Assembly: GCF_005502465.1 (NCBI RefSeq) | Contig: NZ_SCOT01000001.1 | Coordinates: 62,001 to 126,000 of the forward strand | Source: Sphingopyxis sp. L1A2A | GTDB lineage: Bacteria; Pseudomonadota; Alphaproteobacteria; Sphingomonadales; Sphingomonadaceae | DNA: 64,000 nt | Reading direction: 5' to 3' | In this document: positions 1 to 8,402 of the stretch, one piece after another | How the letters are laid out: the number at the start of each line of letters is the position of its first letter | Numbering within the stretch: position 1 is the first letter of the stretch | The notes under the pieces: generated by a model | Database searches by the model: none | Told to the model about the DNA's origin: nothing | Seen by the model: only the letters and a program-made list of their open reading frames with translations | Position numbers and translations under genes: made by a program

Positions 1-878
1 TTCGCGTCGCGGGCGCCATATTTATGGCTGTTCTCGCTGTGGATCGTCTCCCCCGCCGCCATATGATAGCGATGTCCGTCGATCGTGAAATCCATGGCGC
101 ACGCGGCGACCAGATGCATTTCGATGCGCGCATGGACATCGTCCCAGACCGCGCGGTGGGTGAAGTTTTCGACCGGAATGTCACCGCCGAGTTCGCGGTT
201 GATCCGTTCGAGCAGGTTGAGGTTGAACGCCGCGGTGACCCCCGCCGGGTCGTCATAGGCGCGTTCGAGTACGCCGACATCCTTGATCCTATCGATACCG
301 ATCAGCAGCAGCGACCCGTCGCCGAGCGCGCCGCGCCAGTGGCGCAGCAGATCGACCGCGGTGCGCGCGACCATGTTGCCGATCGTGCTGCCCGGAAAAA
401 AGCCGAGTTTGGGCAGGTCGGCGATTTCGCCCGGCAATTCGACGCGCTGGGTGAAATCGGCCTCGACCGGATAAACCGGCAACCCCGCAAAGCGCGCCGC
501 GAGCGCGCGCGCGCTGTCGCGCAGGAAGTCGCCCGAAATATCGACCGGCACATAAGCCGCGGGGGCGATCGCGGCGAGGAGCAGCGGGGTCTTGGCCGAG
601 CTGCCCGAGCCGAGTTCGACGACCGCACGCCCCGGACCGATCGCTGCGGCGAGATCGGCGGCATGGCGGATGAGCAGATCGGTTTCGCTGCGCGTCGGAT
701 AATATTCGGGGAGCGCGGTGATATCCTCGAACAGCGCCGATCCGGTCGCGTCGTAGAACCAGCGCGCCGGGATCGCCTTGGGCGTCTGGCTGAGCCCGGC
801 GCGGACGTCAGCGCGAAACGCGATATCGACTCCGGCATGGTCGGCGTCGACCTGACGCAGGCTGCGGACGACCGCCAT
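1..878 (-). CDS. egtD: L-histidine N-alpha-methyltransferase EgtD (3' end outside window)
   Basis: Reading leftward from an ATG at 878 the frame stays open to base 1, so about 292 residues are visible and the C-terminus is missing. EgtD trimethylates histidine to hercynine with S-adenosylmethionine, the first step of ergothioneine synthesis in the cytoplasm. Visible family features are an N-terminal PARWFYD segment, a SAM-binding VVELGSGSSAKT loop near residue 90, a GSTIGN segment, and an IHSENSHKY segment near the end that matches the EgtD histidine-binding region. The start lies two bases after the egtB stop (TAG-AT-ATG), so the genes are surely cotranscribed and probably translationally coupled. 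The cut is caused by the window edge, not by a mutation. Confidence 0.93.
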   Translation of the reverse strand, partial: MAVVRSLRQVDADHAGVDIAFRADVRAGLSQTPKAIPARWFYDATGSALFEDITALPEYYPTRSETDLLIRHAADLAAAIGPGRAVVELGSGSSAKTPLLLAAIAPAAYVPVDISGDFLRDSARALAARFAGLPVYPVEADFTQRVELPGEIADLPKLGFFPGSTIGNMVARTAVDLLRHWRGALGDGSLLLIGIDRIKDVGVLERAYDDPAGVTAAFNLNLLERINRELGGDIPVENFTHRAVWDDVHARIEMHLVAACAMDFTIDGHRYHMAAGETIHSENSHKYGARDA

Positions 879-880
879 AT

Positions 881-2152
881 CTAAAAATCCTTGGCTAAAC
901 GCACGCCGGTGAATTGCCAGCGCTGGTGGGGGTAAAAGAAATTGCGGTAGGCGGGGCGCAGATGGCCGCGCGGGGTCGCGCAGCTGCCGCCGCGCAGCAC
1001 GAACTGGCCGCTCATGAACTTGCCATTATATTCGCCGACCGCGCCGGGGGCGGCGCGAAAGCCGGGATAGGGGCGATAGGCGCTGCCGGTCCATTCCCAC
1101 ACGCTGCCGAACATCTGTTGCAAACCGGCGTCATCGGGGAACGCGGCGGGTTGCACCGGCCCCGCGGTATCGAGCTGCTGTCCCGCGGCCGGATCGAGCG
1201 TGGCCGCCGCGGCCTCCCATTCGAACTCGGTCGGCAGGCGCGCGCCCGCCCAGCTGGCGAACGCGTCAGCTTCGTAGAAACTGATGTGGGTGACGGGGGC
1301 GGCGGGGTCGATCGCCCGCCAGCCCGCCAGGGTGAAGTAGCGGTCACCATCCCAATAGGCGGGCGCGTCGATATTTTCGCCTTGCACCCACGCCCAGCCG
1401 TCGCTGAGCCACAGCGAGGGCGTGTGATAACCGCCGTCGGCGATAAATTGTTGCCATTCGCCGTTGCTGACCGGGCGGCTGGCGAGCACGTGCGGGGGCA
1501 AAAGCGCATCGTGCCGCGGGCCTTCGCAATCGAACGCAAAGCCGTCGCCGCCATGGCCGATCGAGACGATGCCCGCCTTGCCCTCGATCCATTTCATGGC
1601 GGAAAACTGCGCAACTTCACTCGCGATTGCCGTTTCGGCCTTCCACACCGCCGGGCCGAGCGGGTTCTGCGCAAAGAGATGTTTGAGGTCGGTCAGGAGC
1701 AATTCCTGATGCTGCTGTTCGTGCTGAATGCCGAGTTCGATCAATATGTGCGCCGCGGGTGGCAGATCGGGCAGCGCCGTCTGCACCGCAGTATCGACAT
1801 GCGCGCGCCAGATGCAGATGTCGGCGAGCGAGGGGCGGGTCAGCAGACCGCGCTGCGGGCGCGCGTGGCGCGGCCCTTCGGCCTCATAATAGCTGTTGAA
1901 CAGATAGGCGTAGCGATCGTCGAACGGGCGATAGCCCGGCAGATGGTCGCGCAGGATGAAGGTTTCAAAGAACCATGTCGTGTGCGCGAGGTGCCATTTG
2001 GCGGGCGAGGCGTCGGGCATCGACTGCGCGCTGGCGTCGGCGTCGGACAGCGTCGCGACGAGGTCGAGCGACAGGCGGCGGGTGGCAGCGAATCGCTGTG
2101 CGAGCGATTCAAGCGGTTCGGTTGTCGGACGTGCGTCGGTTCGGCTGGCCAT
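881..2152 (-). CDS. egtB: Ergothioneine biosynthesis sulfoxide synthase EgtB
   Basis: 423 residues. EgtB is a non-haem iron enzyme that joins hercynine to a thiol donor using oxygen. The N-terminal DinB-like part shows the three expected iron ligands: a His in KWHLAHTTWFF (about residue 54) and the two in HEQQHQE (about 144 and 148). The C-terminal half is a formylglycine-generating-enzyme fold with FGSVWEWTGSAY and a closing RGGSCATPRGHLRPAYRNFF segment. I do not see egtA or egtC nearby, so whether the donor is gamma-glutamylcysteine or free cysteine cannot be told. The ATG at 2152 has GGGGGA upstream. It is first of the egtB-egtD pair, and a LexA-like site lies about 75 bases upstream of it. 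Confidence 0.93.
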   Translation of the reverse strand: MASRTDARPTTEPLESLAQRFAATRRLSLDLVATLSDADASAQSMPDASPAKWHLAHTTWFFETFILRDHLPGYRPFDDRYAYLFNSYYEAEGPRHARPQRGLLTRPSLADICIWRAHVDTAVQTALPDLPPAAHILIELGIQHEQQHQELLLTDLKHLFAQNPLGPAVWKAETAIASEVAQFSAMKWIEGKAGIVSIGHGGDGFAFDCEGPRHDALLPPHVLASRPVSNGEWQQFIADGGYHTPSLWLSDGWAWVQGENIDAPAYWDGDRYFTLAGWRAIDPAAPVTHISFYEADAFASWAGARLPTEFEWEAAAATLDPAAGQQLDTAGPVQPAAFPDDAGLQQMFGSVWEWTGSAYRPYPGFRAAPGAVGEYNGKFMSGQFVLRGGSCATPRGHLRPAYRNFFYPHQRWQFTGVRLAKDF

Positions 2153-2227
2153 GATGAGACAATCCCCCGCGATGCGATTCGGTTTCGCATGAAGATTGAA
2201 TATGGTTACGCGGTAGCGAAATGTCTA

Positions 2228-2242
2228 GAACATTTAGGGAAC
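2228..2242 (-). promoter_or_regulatory. LexA-like box upstream of egtB
   Basis: Read toward egtB the sequence is GTTC-CCTAAAT-GTTC, which fits the alphaproteobacterial SOS box GTTC-N7-GTTC. It ends about 75 bases before the egtB ATG, in promoter position, and shares 13 of 17 bases (with one flanking base each side) with the box before imuA at 62000-62014. A motif with eight fixed bases is expected about once or twice per strand pair in 64 kb by chance, so this is a candidate only. Confidence 0.45.
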
Positions 2243-2248
2243 AATCTC

Positions 2249-2387
2249 GATCCTCCCTGTCGCGTAGCGATGGCGAGGTGGCAGCGGCGCAGCCGCTGAC
2301 GGAGGGGCTGGGCGCTGACATTGCCGCCCCTCCACCATCCGCTTCGCGGACGGTCCCCCTCCCCATGGCTTCGCCACAGGGAGGATC
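2249..2387. repeat. 139-bp inverted-repeat element (family R6)
   Basis: The ends are perfect 12-bp inverted repeats (GATCCTCCCTGT at 2249-2260, its complement at 2376-2387), and pairing extends to 22 of 25 positions. The inside is G+C rich with several CCCCTCC runs and has no reading frame I would call. It fills the gap between egtB and the adenosyltransferase gene. It looks like a small non-autonomous palindromic element. Confidence 0.7.
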
Positions 2388-2393
2388 ATCAGG

Positions 2394-2975
2394 CTAGCGC
2401 GTCGCGCCCGGCTTCCAAAGGATGTCACCGCCCGCCGCGGCGTTCAGGTGCCGGGTGAGCACGAACAGATGGTCGGACAGGCGGTTGAGATAGGTGAGCG
2501 CGAGCGGGTTGAGGTCGCGATCCGCACCGGCCGCGACCGCCGCCCGTTCGGCGCGGCGCGTAACCGCGCGCGCAAGGTGGAGCCGCGCCGCGGCGTCGGT
2601 GCCGCCGGGCAGGATGAAGCTCTTGAGCGCGTCGAGATCGTCGTTCATGCGGTCGATCTCGTCCTCCAGCCGCGCAATCTGGCTGGGGACGATGCGCAGC
2701 GCCATGTCGTGCGGGCCGAAACCGAACTGGATGTCGGCGGGGGTGGCAAGATCGGCGCCCAGGTCGAACAGCTCGTTCTGGATCCGCGCCAGCATCGCGG
2801 CGGCGTCGCAAGCGGGGTCGAGCGCGGCGGCAGCGATGCCGATCGCGCTGTTCGCTTCGTCGACATCGCCGATCGCCGCCATCAGCGGCGCCGATTTGGC
2901 GATCCGCGAGCCGTCGACCAGCCCGGTGGTGCCGTCGTCGCCGGTGCGGGTGTAGATTTTGTTCAGTTTGACCAT
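2394..2975 (-). CDS. PduO-type ATP:cob(I)alamin adenosyltransferase
   Basis: 193 residues, the normal length for the PduO family. It transfers the adenosyl group of ATP to cob(I)alamin to make coenzyme B12. The N-terminus KIYTRTGDDGTTGL is the family's ATP-binding signature, followed by a helical bundle containing the IGDVDEANS segment and a C-terminal NRLSDHLFVLTRHLN helix. Adenosylcobalamin serves methylmalonyl-CoA mutase, which would handle propionyl-CoA produced by the valine genes at 24-31 kb; that link is inference, because no mutase is in the window. It stands alone between two repeat elements. CobA- or EutT-type enzymes are excluded by the sequence signature. Confidence 0.93.
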   Translation of the reverse strand: MVKLNKIYTRTGDDGTTGLVDGSRIAKSAPLMAAIGDVDEANSAIGIAAAALDPACDAAAMLARIQNELFDLGADLATPADIQFGFGPHDMALRIVPSQIARLEDEIDRMNDDLDALKSFILPGGTDAAARLHLARAVTRRAERAAVAAGADRDLNPLALTYLNRLSDHLFVLTRHLNAAAGGDILWKPGATR

Positions 2976-3010
2976 GTGTGGATAATCCGTAGTGGGACCA
3001 TCACCCTACC

Positions 3011-3090
3011 CCGTTCGTGTCGAGCGAAGTCGAGACACCGGGAAGGCGGGCACGAACGATGGGTGTCTCGACTTCGCTCGACACGAACGG
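3011..3090. repeat. Palindromic repeat, family R1, copy 1
   Basis: Two perfect 29-bp arms (3011-3039 and 3062-3090) flank a 22-base loop. The arm contains TCGAGCGAAGTCGAGACAC. Further copies lie at 8309-8381, 20183-20311 (disrupted) and 21575-21649. RNA from either strand would fold into a very stable hairpin, so the element could act as an mRNA end or processing site for the genes on either side. Confidence 0.9.
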
Positions 3091-3108
3091 AAGAAGAAGC
3101 GTCCCCGA

Positions 3109-3333
3109 TCAGCCGCCTGCGGCGAGCAAGCCGATCAGCACGATCAGGATGATGGTGATCGCCTGCCACTTGACGCGCGACATCATCATCTTGTTCTGCA
3201 TCAGCTGATTTTCCTCGACCGTGCCGTCCATCGCGGCGCGGTGGCCTTGCGAGAAATAAAACAGCCCGCGCGCGAGCGAGAAGAGGACGAAGCCGGCCGC
3301 CACGACGACGCCGATGATGAGCAGGATGTTCAT
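3109..3333 (-). CDS. Twin-transmembrane HIG1-domain protein
   Basis: 74 residues with hydrophobic segments at about 1-20 and 54-73 and a short polar loop between them. The loop carries QNKMMMSRVKWQ, which fits the HIG1 domain signature of small membrane proteins found in alphaproteobacteria and mitochondria, where relatives associate with respiratory complexes. Cellular role here is not shown by the sequence. The gene is followed after nine bases by the end of gluQRS on the same strand, and an R1 element lies upstream. Confidence 0.85.
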   Translation of the reverse strand: MNILLIIGVVVAAGFVLFSLARGLFYFSQGHRAAMDGTVEENQLMQNKMMMSRVKWQAITIILIVLIGLLAAGG

Positions 3334-3342
3334 GGCGCCAAT

Positions 3343-4194
3343 TTAGGGCATCCGCAGCGAATATCCAGTGGGAAGCCGCTGGCCCAGCAAATCACCCGCC
3401 AGCGCCCTGCCATCGATCCCCGCCGCGCGCAGCGACGCGAGCGATGCCGCGGCGTCGCGCTTGGCGAGCCGCTGGCCGTCGGCGCCGCAAACCAGCGGAT
3501 GATGGCGATAGACCGGCGTCGGCAGGTCGAGCAGCGCCTGAAGCAGCCGGTGGACGTCGGTCGCAGCGATCAGGTCGGCGCCGCGAATGACATGGCTGAC
3601 CCCCAACATCGCATCGTCGAGGGTGCTGGCAAGATGATAGCTGGCGGGCGCATCCTTGCGCGCGAGAACGATGTCGCCATGGGCGAGCGGATCAGCGGGG
3701 CGCGGCCCCTGCCCTTGTTCTTCCCACGCCAGATCACCGACAAGCGCCACGGCACCGGCGGTATCGAGGCGCCAGCAATGCGGCTGAGCCACCATCCGTC
3801 GTTCGCGCTCGGCTGCGGCAAGATCGCGGCAGGTGCCCGGATAGATCGCGCCCGACGGGCCGTGCGGCGCCGACAGGCTGGCGGCGATGTCGGCGCGGGT
3901 GCAGAAACAGGGATAGACAAGGCCGCGGGCGCGCAGACGGTCCAGCGCCGCGGCATAATCGCCGCGCCGCGCCGACTGGCGCAGCGGTTCGCCATCCCAG
4001 TCGAGCCCGAGCCACGCAAGGTCGGCGAGCGACGCGCCGACATAGGCTTCGCGCGACCGGCTGCCGTCGATATCGTCGATACGGATCAAGAATTTACCGC
4101 CCGCGGCGCGCGCCGCAGCGTGCGCCAGCACCGCGCTATAGGCGTGGCCGAGGTGCAGGTCGCCGGTCGGGCTGGGCGCGAAACGGGTCAGCAT
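3343..4194 (-). CDS. gluQ: Glutamyl-Q tRNA(Asp) synthetase
   Basis: 283 residues from the ATG at 4194, which opens with MLTRFAPSPTGDLHLGHAYS, the class I synthetase HIGH motif at the position usual for this family. The KMSKS-like element is LAKRDAAASL near residue 247. A Cys pair in CFCTRAD and a further Cys in YPGTCRD fit the zinc site. The protein lacks the C-terminal anticodon-binding domain of glutamyl-tRNA synthetase, as GluQRS enzymes do. It charges the queuosine of tRNA-Asp with glutamate. The frame stays open upstream, but the extra residues do not look like this family, so the shorter start is preferred; a GTG some eight codons earlier is possible. Confidence 0.92.
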   Translation of the reverse strand: MLTRFAPSPTGDLHLGHAYSAVLAHAAARAAGGKFLIRIDDIDGSRSREAYVGASLADLAWLGLDWDGEPLRQSARRGDYAAALDRLRARGLVYPCFCTRADIAASLSAPHGPSGAIYPGTCRDLAAAERERRMVAQPHCWRLDTAGAVALVGDLAWEEQGQGPRPADPLAHGDIVLARKDAPASYHLASTLDDAMLGVSHVIRGADLIAATDVHRLLQALLDLPTPVYRHHPLVCGADGQRLAKRDAAASLASLRAAGIDGRALAGDLLGQRLPTGYSLRMP

Positions 4195-4378
4195 CGGAGT
4201 GGTAAAGAACCCATATACTGTGCCGACGTCATCCGATTCCTTCCATATCTTGCGGCAGATGCCCCCTTGACGCCAGAATCTGATGCGGCATGTAATGACC
4301 CTGTCACTTGGGGAAGGCAGTGGCGCGCCATCCACTTCGCAAGGTGGCGCTCAGCAACGGGGGCAATGTTTCGCAGCC

Positions 4379-4945
4379 ATGTTCCATCCCGATCTTGTCC
4401 GGCATCCCGATAATTGTCCCGCGCTTGTCCTGAATGCCGATTATACGCCGCTCAGCTATTATCCCCTGAGCCTGTGGCCGTGGCAGACCGCGGTCAAGGC
4501 GGTTTTCCTCGACCGCGTCACCATCGTCGAAAATTACGAGCGCGAGATTCACTCGCCGACGCGGACGATGCCGATCCCCAGCGTCATCGCGCTGCGCCAA
4601 TATGTCAAACCGTCGCAGCACCCGGCGTTCACCCGCTTCAACCTGTTCCTGCGCGACCGGTTTTCGTGCCAATATTGCGGGTCGGGCAAGGATCTGACCT
4701 TTGACCATGTTGTGCCGCGCCGCCTCGGCGGGCGCACGAGCTGGGAAAATGTCACCACCGCTTGCGCGCCCTGCAATCTGAAAAAGGGCGGGCGGACGCC
4801 GCAACAGGCGCGGATGCCGATCTATCGCCAGCCGTGGCGCCCGACGAGCTGGCAATTGCAGGACAATGGCCGCGCCTTTCCGCCCGGCTATCTGCATACG
4901 AGCTGGATCGACTGGCTGTATTGGGATGTCGAACTGGAAGGCTGA
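4379..4945 (+). CDS. HNH endonuclease family protein
   Basis: 188 residues from the ATG at 4379 (MFHPDLVRHPDNCPALVLNAD). The upstream in-frame ATG at 4283 would add 32 low-complexity residues and is less likely. The core is an HNH fold with zinc Cys pairs in CQYCGSGK and CAPCNLKKGGRTP and the catalytic TFDHVVPRRLGG segment. This is the widespread chromosomal type found as a single gene in many alphaproteobacteria, not a colicin or homing enzyme. Its substrate is unknown. It is divergent from gluQRS with a gap of about 185 bases. Confidence 0.88.
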   Translation: MFHPDLVRHPDNCPALVLNADYTPLSYYPLSLWPWQTAVKAVFLDRVTIVENYEREIHSPTRTMPIPSVIALRQYVKPSQHPAFTRFNLFLRDRFSCQYCGSGKDLTFDHVVPRRLGGRTSWENVTTACAPCNLKKGGRTPQQARMPIYRQPWRPTSWQLQDNGRAFPPGYLHTSWIDWLYWDVELEG

Positions 4946-5023
4946 CCGACAGGCAGCAAAGCGGACAGACAGGGTTCATCGCGGCGGCGCTACCGGGCCG
5001 CCAGCCAGAACAGGAGAACAACC

Positions 5024-5446
5024 ATGGTCCGTATCGCCCGCGCGCTTGCGCTCAGCCTCGCCACCCTGCCGCTTGCCGCGTGTGCGACGCTGGGGCCGTC
5101 CGAACAGCCGGTGTCGGTGACCGGGCAGATCACCTATCGCGAGCGCATCGCGTTGCCGCCGACGGCGCAGATCGAAATCCAGCTGAGCGATGTCAGCCTG
5201 ATGGATGCACCGTCGCGCACCATTGCGCAGCAAAACTTTACCGCCGACGGGCGTCAGGTGCCCTTCGCCTTTTCGCTGACCGTCGACCAGCGTCCGCTCG
5301 ACCCCCGGCACAGCTATGCGGTTTCGGCACGGATCACCGACGCGTCGGGGCGGCTGATGTTCATCACCGACACGCGCAAAAGCGTGGCGTTCGATGGCCG
5401 GAGCCGGATCGACATGGGGACGCTCAATCTGGTGAAGACGCGCTAG
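5024..5446 (+). CDS. YbaY-family lipoprotein
   Basis: 140 residues. The signal peptide ends in LPLAAC, a lipobox, so the mature protein should be lipid-anchored at Cys20. The rest is the beta-rich YbaY domain, recognisable by VSVTGQITYRERIALPP at its start and the repeated pattern IQLSDVSLMDAPS. Relatives are small periplasmic lipoproteins of uncertain role. AGGAG six bases before the ATG supports the start. An R3 inverted repeat follows the stop within about 12 bases and could serve as its transcript end. Confidence 0.85.
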   Translation: MVRIARALALSLATLPLAACATLGPSEQPVSVTGQITYRERIALPPTAQIEIQLSDVSLMDAPSRTIAQQNFTADGRQVPFAFSLTVDQRPLDPRHSYAVSARITDASGRLMFITDTRKSVAFDGRSRIDMGTLNLVKTR

Positions 5447-5456
5447 GCCTATTCTC

Positions 5457-5533
5457 GTCATCCCGGCGAAGGCCGGGATCTCGACCTCGCGTTTTTTCGA
5501 TACGTTGACATCCGGGCTTTCGCCGGGATGACG
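5457..5533. repeat. Palindromic repeat, family R3, copy 1
   Basis: Arms of about 24 bp (5457-5480 and 5510-5533) pair with few mismatches around the core CATCCCGGCGAAGGCCGGGA. A second copy is at 11163-11244. It separates the lipoprotein gene from ppc and includes a GTTTTTTCG stretch in the loop. Confidence 0.85.
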
Positions 5534-5611
5534 GAAGGTGTGGGCGGCGCATAGCTATGCGCGCACCCTGCCGCTTGACGCTGCGCCTTCGCAGGTGCAG
5601 CAATCGAGCGC

Positions 5612-8290
5612 ATGGGCCCGCCGATCCAGATCTCGCAAAATCCCGACATCCGCTATCTCGGGCGGATCCTGGGGGATGTCATTCGCGCCTATGGCGGCGA
5701 CAAATTGTTCCGGCAGACCGAATATATCCGCTCGTCGAGCGTCGACCGGCACCGCGGGATCGCGGGGGCCGAGGCGATCGATCCGGGGCTCGATGCGCTG
5801 AGCCTCGACGACACCATCGCCTTTGTGCGCGGGTTCATGCTGTTTTCGATGCTCGCCAATCTGGCCGAGGACCGCCAGGGGGTCGCCGCCGAACCCGAGG
5901 CGACGGTGGCGGCAGCGATCGACAAGCTGCGCACCGACGGGATCGACGGCGACGCGATCGCGGCGCTGCTGAGCGCCTCGCTCGTCGCGCCGGTGCTGAC
6001 CGCGCACCCGACCGAGGTGCGGCGCAAATCGGTGCTCGACCACAAGAACCGCATCGCAGAGCTGATGCTGCTGCGCGACAGCGGCGCCGACGAGACGCCC
6101 GAGGGTGACGTCGTCGAGGATGCGATCCGGCGGCAGATCGTGCTGCTGTGGCAAACCCGCCCGCTGCGCATGGAGAAGCTCTTCGTCGCCGACGAGATCG
6201 ACAATGCGCTGACCTATTTGCGCGACGTGTTCCTGCCCGTGGTGCCCAAACTTTACGCGCGCTGGGAAGCCGAGCTGGGGACGCGCCCCGCGAGTTTCCT
6301 GCGCGTCGGCAGCTGGATCGGCGGCGACCGCGACGGCAATCCCTTCGTCACCGCCGAGACGATGGTCATGGCGACCGGCCGCAACGCCGCGGCGGTGCTC
6401 GGCCATTATATCGACGCCGTCCACCGCCTGGGCGCCGAATTGTCGGTGTCGGCCAGCCTTGCGCCGGTTCCGGACGCGGTCGAGGCACTGGCCGAGGCGA
6501 GCGGCGATACCGCGCCGAGCCGCCGCGACGAGCCCTATCGCCGCGCGCTGTCGGGGATTTATGCGCGGTTGTGCGCGACCTATGCGCAGATCGTCGGCAA
6601 GGCGCCGCCGCGTCCTTCGGCGCTCGTCGGGGCGCCCTATGCCACTCCCGCGGATCTGCGCCGCGACCTCGTCATCATCGCGGGCGGGCTGGCGGCGAGC
6701 GGCCAGGGTCAATTCGGCGGCATCGGTGCGCTTGGGCGTTTGATCCGCGCGGTCGAGGTGTTCGGATTCCACCTCGCAACGCTCGACATGCGGCAGAACA
6801 GCGCGGTGCATGAGCGCGTGCTCGCCGAGCTGCTCAAAGTATCGGGGGTCTGCGCCGATTATCTGGCGCTGGACGAAGAGGCGCGCGTCGCGCTGCTCAC
6901 CGCCGAACTGCAAAGCGACCGCCCGCTCGCCGCACCGTGGCACCAGTGGAGCGACGAAACCGCGGGCGAGCTGGCGATCGTCCACGCCGCCGCCGACGTC
7001 CGTGCGCGGTTGGGCGGCGATGCGATCTGCCAATGGATCATCAGCATGGCGCAGACTTTGTCCGACCTGCTGGAGGTCCATGTGCTGGCGCGCGAGGCCG
7101 GATTGTGGCGGAGCGGCGCAGCGGCGGGCCAATCAAACCTGATGGTGGTGCCCCTGTTCGAGACGATCGCCGATCTCGACAAGGCGCCCGACATCATGGC
7201 GCGTTATTTCGCGATGCCCGAAATCGGCCCGCAGATCGGCGCGCGCGGGCATCAGGAAGTGATGATCGGCTATTCGGATTCGAACAAGGACGGCGGTTAC
7301 CTGACCTCGACCTGGGGATTGCATCAGGCGTCGCAGGCGCTGACCCCGGTGTTCGAGGACGCCGACACCGCGATGCAATTGTTCCACGGCCGCGGCGGCG
7401 CGGTCGGGCGCGGCGGCGGCAGCGCCTTTGCCGCGATCCGCGCCCAGCCCGCGGGCACGGTGCAGGGGCGCATCCGCATCACCGAGCAGGGTGAAGTGAT
7501 CGCGGCGAAATATGGCACCGCGGCCAGCGCGGCGACGAACCTGGAGGCGATGGTATCGGCGAGCCTGCTCGCCAGCCTCGAGCCCGAGGCGCTGAGCGAT
7601 GCCGACGCGGCGCGCTTTACCGCGGCGATGGATATGCTGTCGGACGGCGCCTTCGCCGCCTATCGCGGGCTGGTGTACGACACGCCCGCGTTCAAGGATT
7701 TCTTCCGCGCGATGACCCCGATCGCCGAGATCGCGACGCTGAAGATCGGGTCGCGCCCGTCGAGCCGCACCAAGTCGAACGCGATCGAGGATCTGCGCGC
7801 CATTCCCTGGGTGTTCAGCTGGGCGCAGGCGCGCGCGATGCTGCCCGGCTGGTACGGGACCGGCGAGGGATTTGCGGCGTTCAAGGACAAGGCGCTGCTG
7901 GCCGATATGGCCGCGGGCTGGCCCTTTTTCGCCGCGCTGCTCGGCAATATGGAGATGGTGCTGGCGAAATCCGACATGGGGATCGCGGCGCGCTATGCCG
8001 AGCTGGCGGGGCATATCGACGGTCATGAGGCGATCTTTGCGCGCATCCGCGACGGGTGGAACCGCGCGCATGACGGGTTGCTGGGCATCACCGGCCAGAC
8101 GCGGTTGCTCGAAAAGAACCCGGCGCTCGAAGCGTCGATCCGGCTGCGCCTGCCCTATATCGAGCCGCTCAACCTGCTCCAGATCGAACTGATGAAGCGC
8201 CATCGCGCCGGGGAGACCGACCCGCGGATCGCCGAGGGCATCCAGCTGACGATCAATGCGATCGCGACGGCATTGCGGAACAGCGGGTAG
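5612..8290 (+). CDS. ppc: Phosphoenolpyruvate carboxylase
   Basis: 892 residues, full length for the bacterial enzyme, which carboxylates PEP to oxaloacetate and so refills the TCA cycle. All active-site blocks are present: TAHPTEVRRKSVLDH (catalytic His near residue 131), GSWIGGDRDGNPFVT, GYSDSNKDGGYLTS, and FHGRGGAVGRGGG near 590. The C-terminus is ALRNSG, where most family members end in RNTG, a mild variation at the position that contacts effectors. The ATG at 5612 has only a weak ribosome site, but the N-terminus NPDIRYLGRILGDVI agrees with the family. An R1 repeat follows 19 bases after the stop. Confidence 0.97.
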   Translation: MGPPIQISQNPDIRYLGRILGDVIRAYGGDKLFRQTEYIRSSSVDRHRGIAGAEAIDPGLDALSLDDTIAFVRGFMLFSMLANLAEDRQGVAAEPEATVAAAIDKLRTDGIDGDAIAALLSASLVAPVLTAHPTEVRRKSVLDHKNRIAELMLLRDSGADETPEGDVVEDAIRRQIVLLWQTRPLRMEKLFVADEIDNALTYLRDVFLPVVPKLYARWEAELGTRPASFLRVGSWIGGDRDGNPFVTAETMVMATGRNAAAVLGHYIDAVHRLGAELSVSASLAPVPDAVEALAEASGDTAPSRRDEPYRRALSGIYARLCATYAQIVGKAPPRPSALVGAPYATPADLRRDLVIIAGGLAASGQGQFGGIGALGRLIRAVEVFGFHLATLDMRQNSAVHERVLAELLKVSGVCADYLALDEEARVALLTAELQSDRPLAAPWHQWSDETAGELAIVHAAADVRARLGGDAICQWIISMAQTLSDLLEVHVLAREAGLWRSGAAAGQSNLMVVPLFETIADLDKAPDIMARYFAMPEIGPQIGARGHQEVMIGYSDSNKDGGYLTSTWGLHQASQALTPVFEDADTAMQLFHGRGGAVGRGGGSAFAAIRAQPAGTVQGRIRITEQGEVIAAKYGTAASAATNLEAMVSASLLASLEPEALSDADAARFTAAMDMLSDGAFAAYRGLVYDTPAFKDFFRAMTPIAEIATLKIGSRPSSRTKSNAIEDLRAIPWVFSWAQARAMLPGWYGTGEGFAAFKDKALLADMAAGWPFFAALLGNMEMVLAKSDMGIAARYAELAGHIDGHEAIFARIRDGWNRAHDGLLGITGQTRLLEKNPALEASIRLRLPYIEPLNLLQIELMKRHRAGETDPRIAEGIQLTINAIATALRNSG

Positions 8291-8308
8291 CGAATAGCCA
8301 ACCACGTC

Positions 8309-8381
8309 CCGTTCGTGTCGAGCGAAGTCGAGACACGCGAACACCGCGCCAGCGTGTCTCGACTTCGCTCGACACGAACGG
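8309..8381. repeat. Palindromic repeat, family R1, copy 2
   Basis: Perfect 30-bp arms at 8309-8338 and 8352-8381 with a 13-base loop. It lies between the convergent ends of ppc and the lipoprotein gene, so it could act as a two-way transcript end. Confidence 0.9.
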
Positions 8382-8402
8382 AGGTGGGTGTTGGACCGAC
8401 CC

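Noticed and set aside
914-2299. Long open frame on the plus strand opposite egtB, and many similar ones opposite or in other frames of recognised genes
   Set aside because: They are shadows caused by the G+C-rich third codon position. Their products are Arg/Ala/Gly-rich without domain features, while the opposite strand encodes a full recognisable enzyme.
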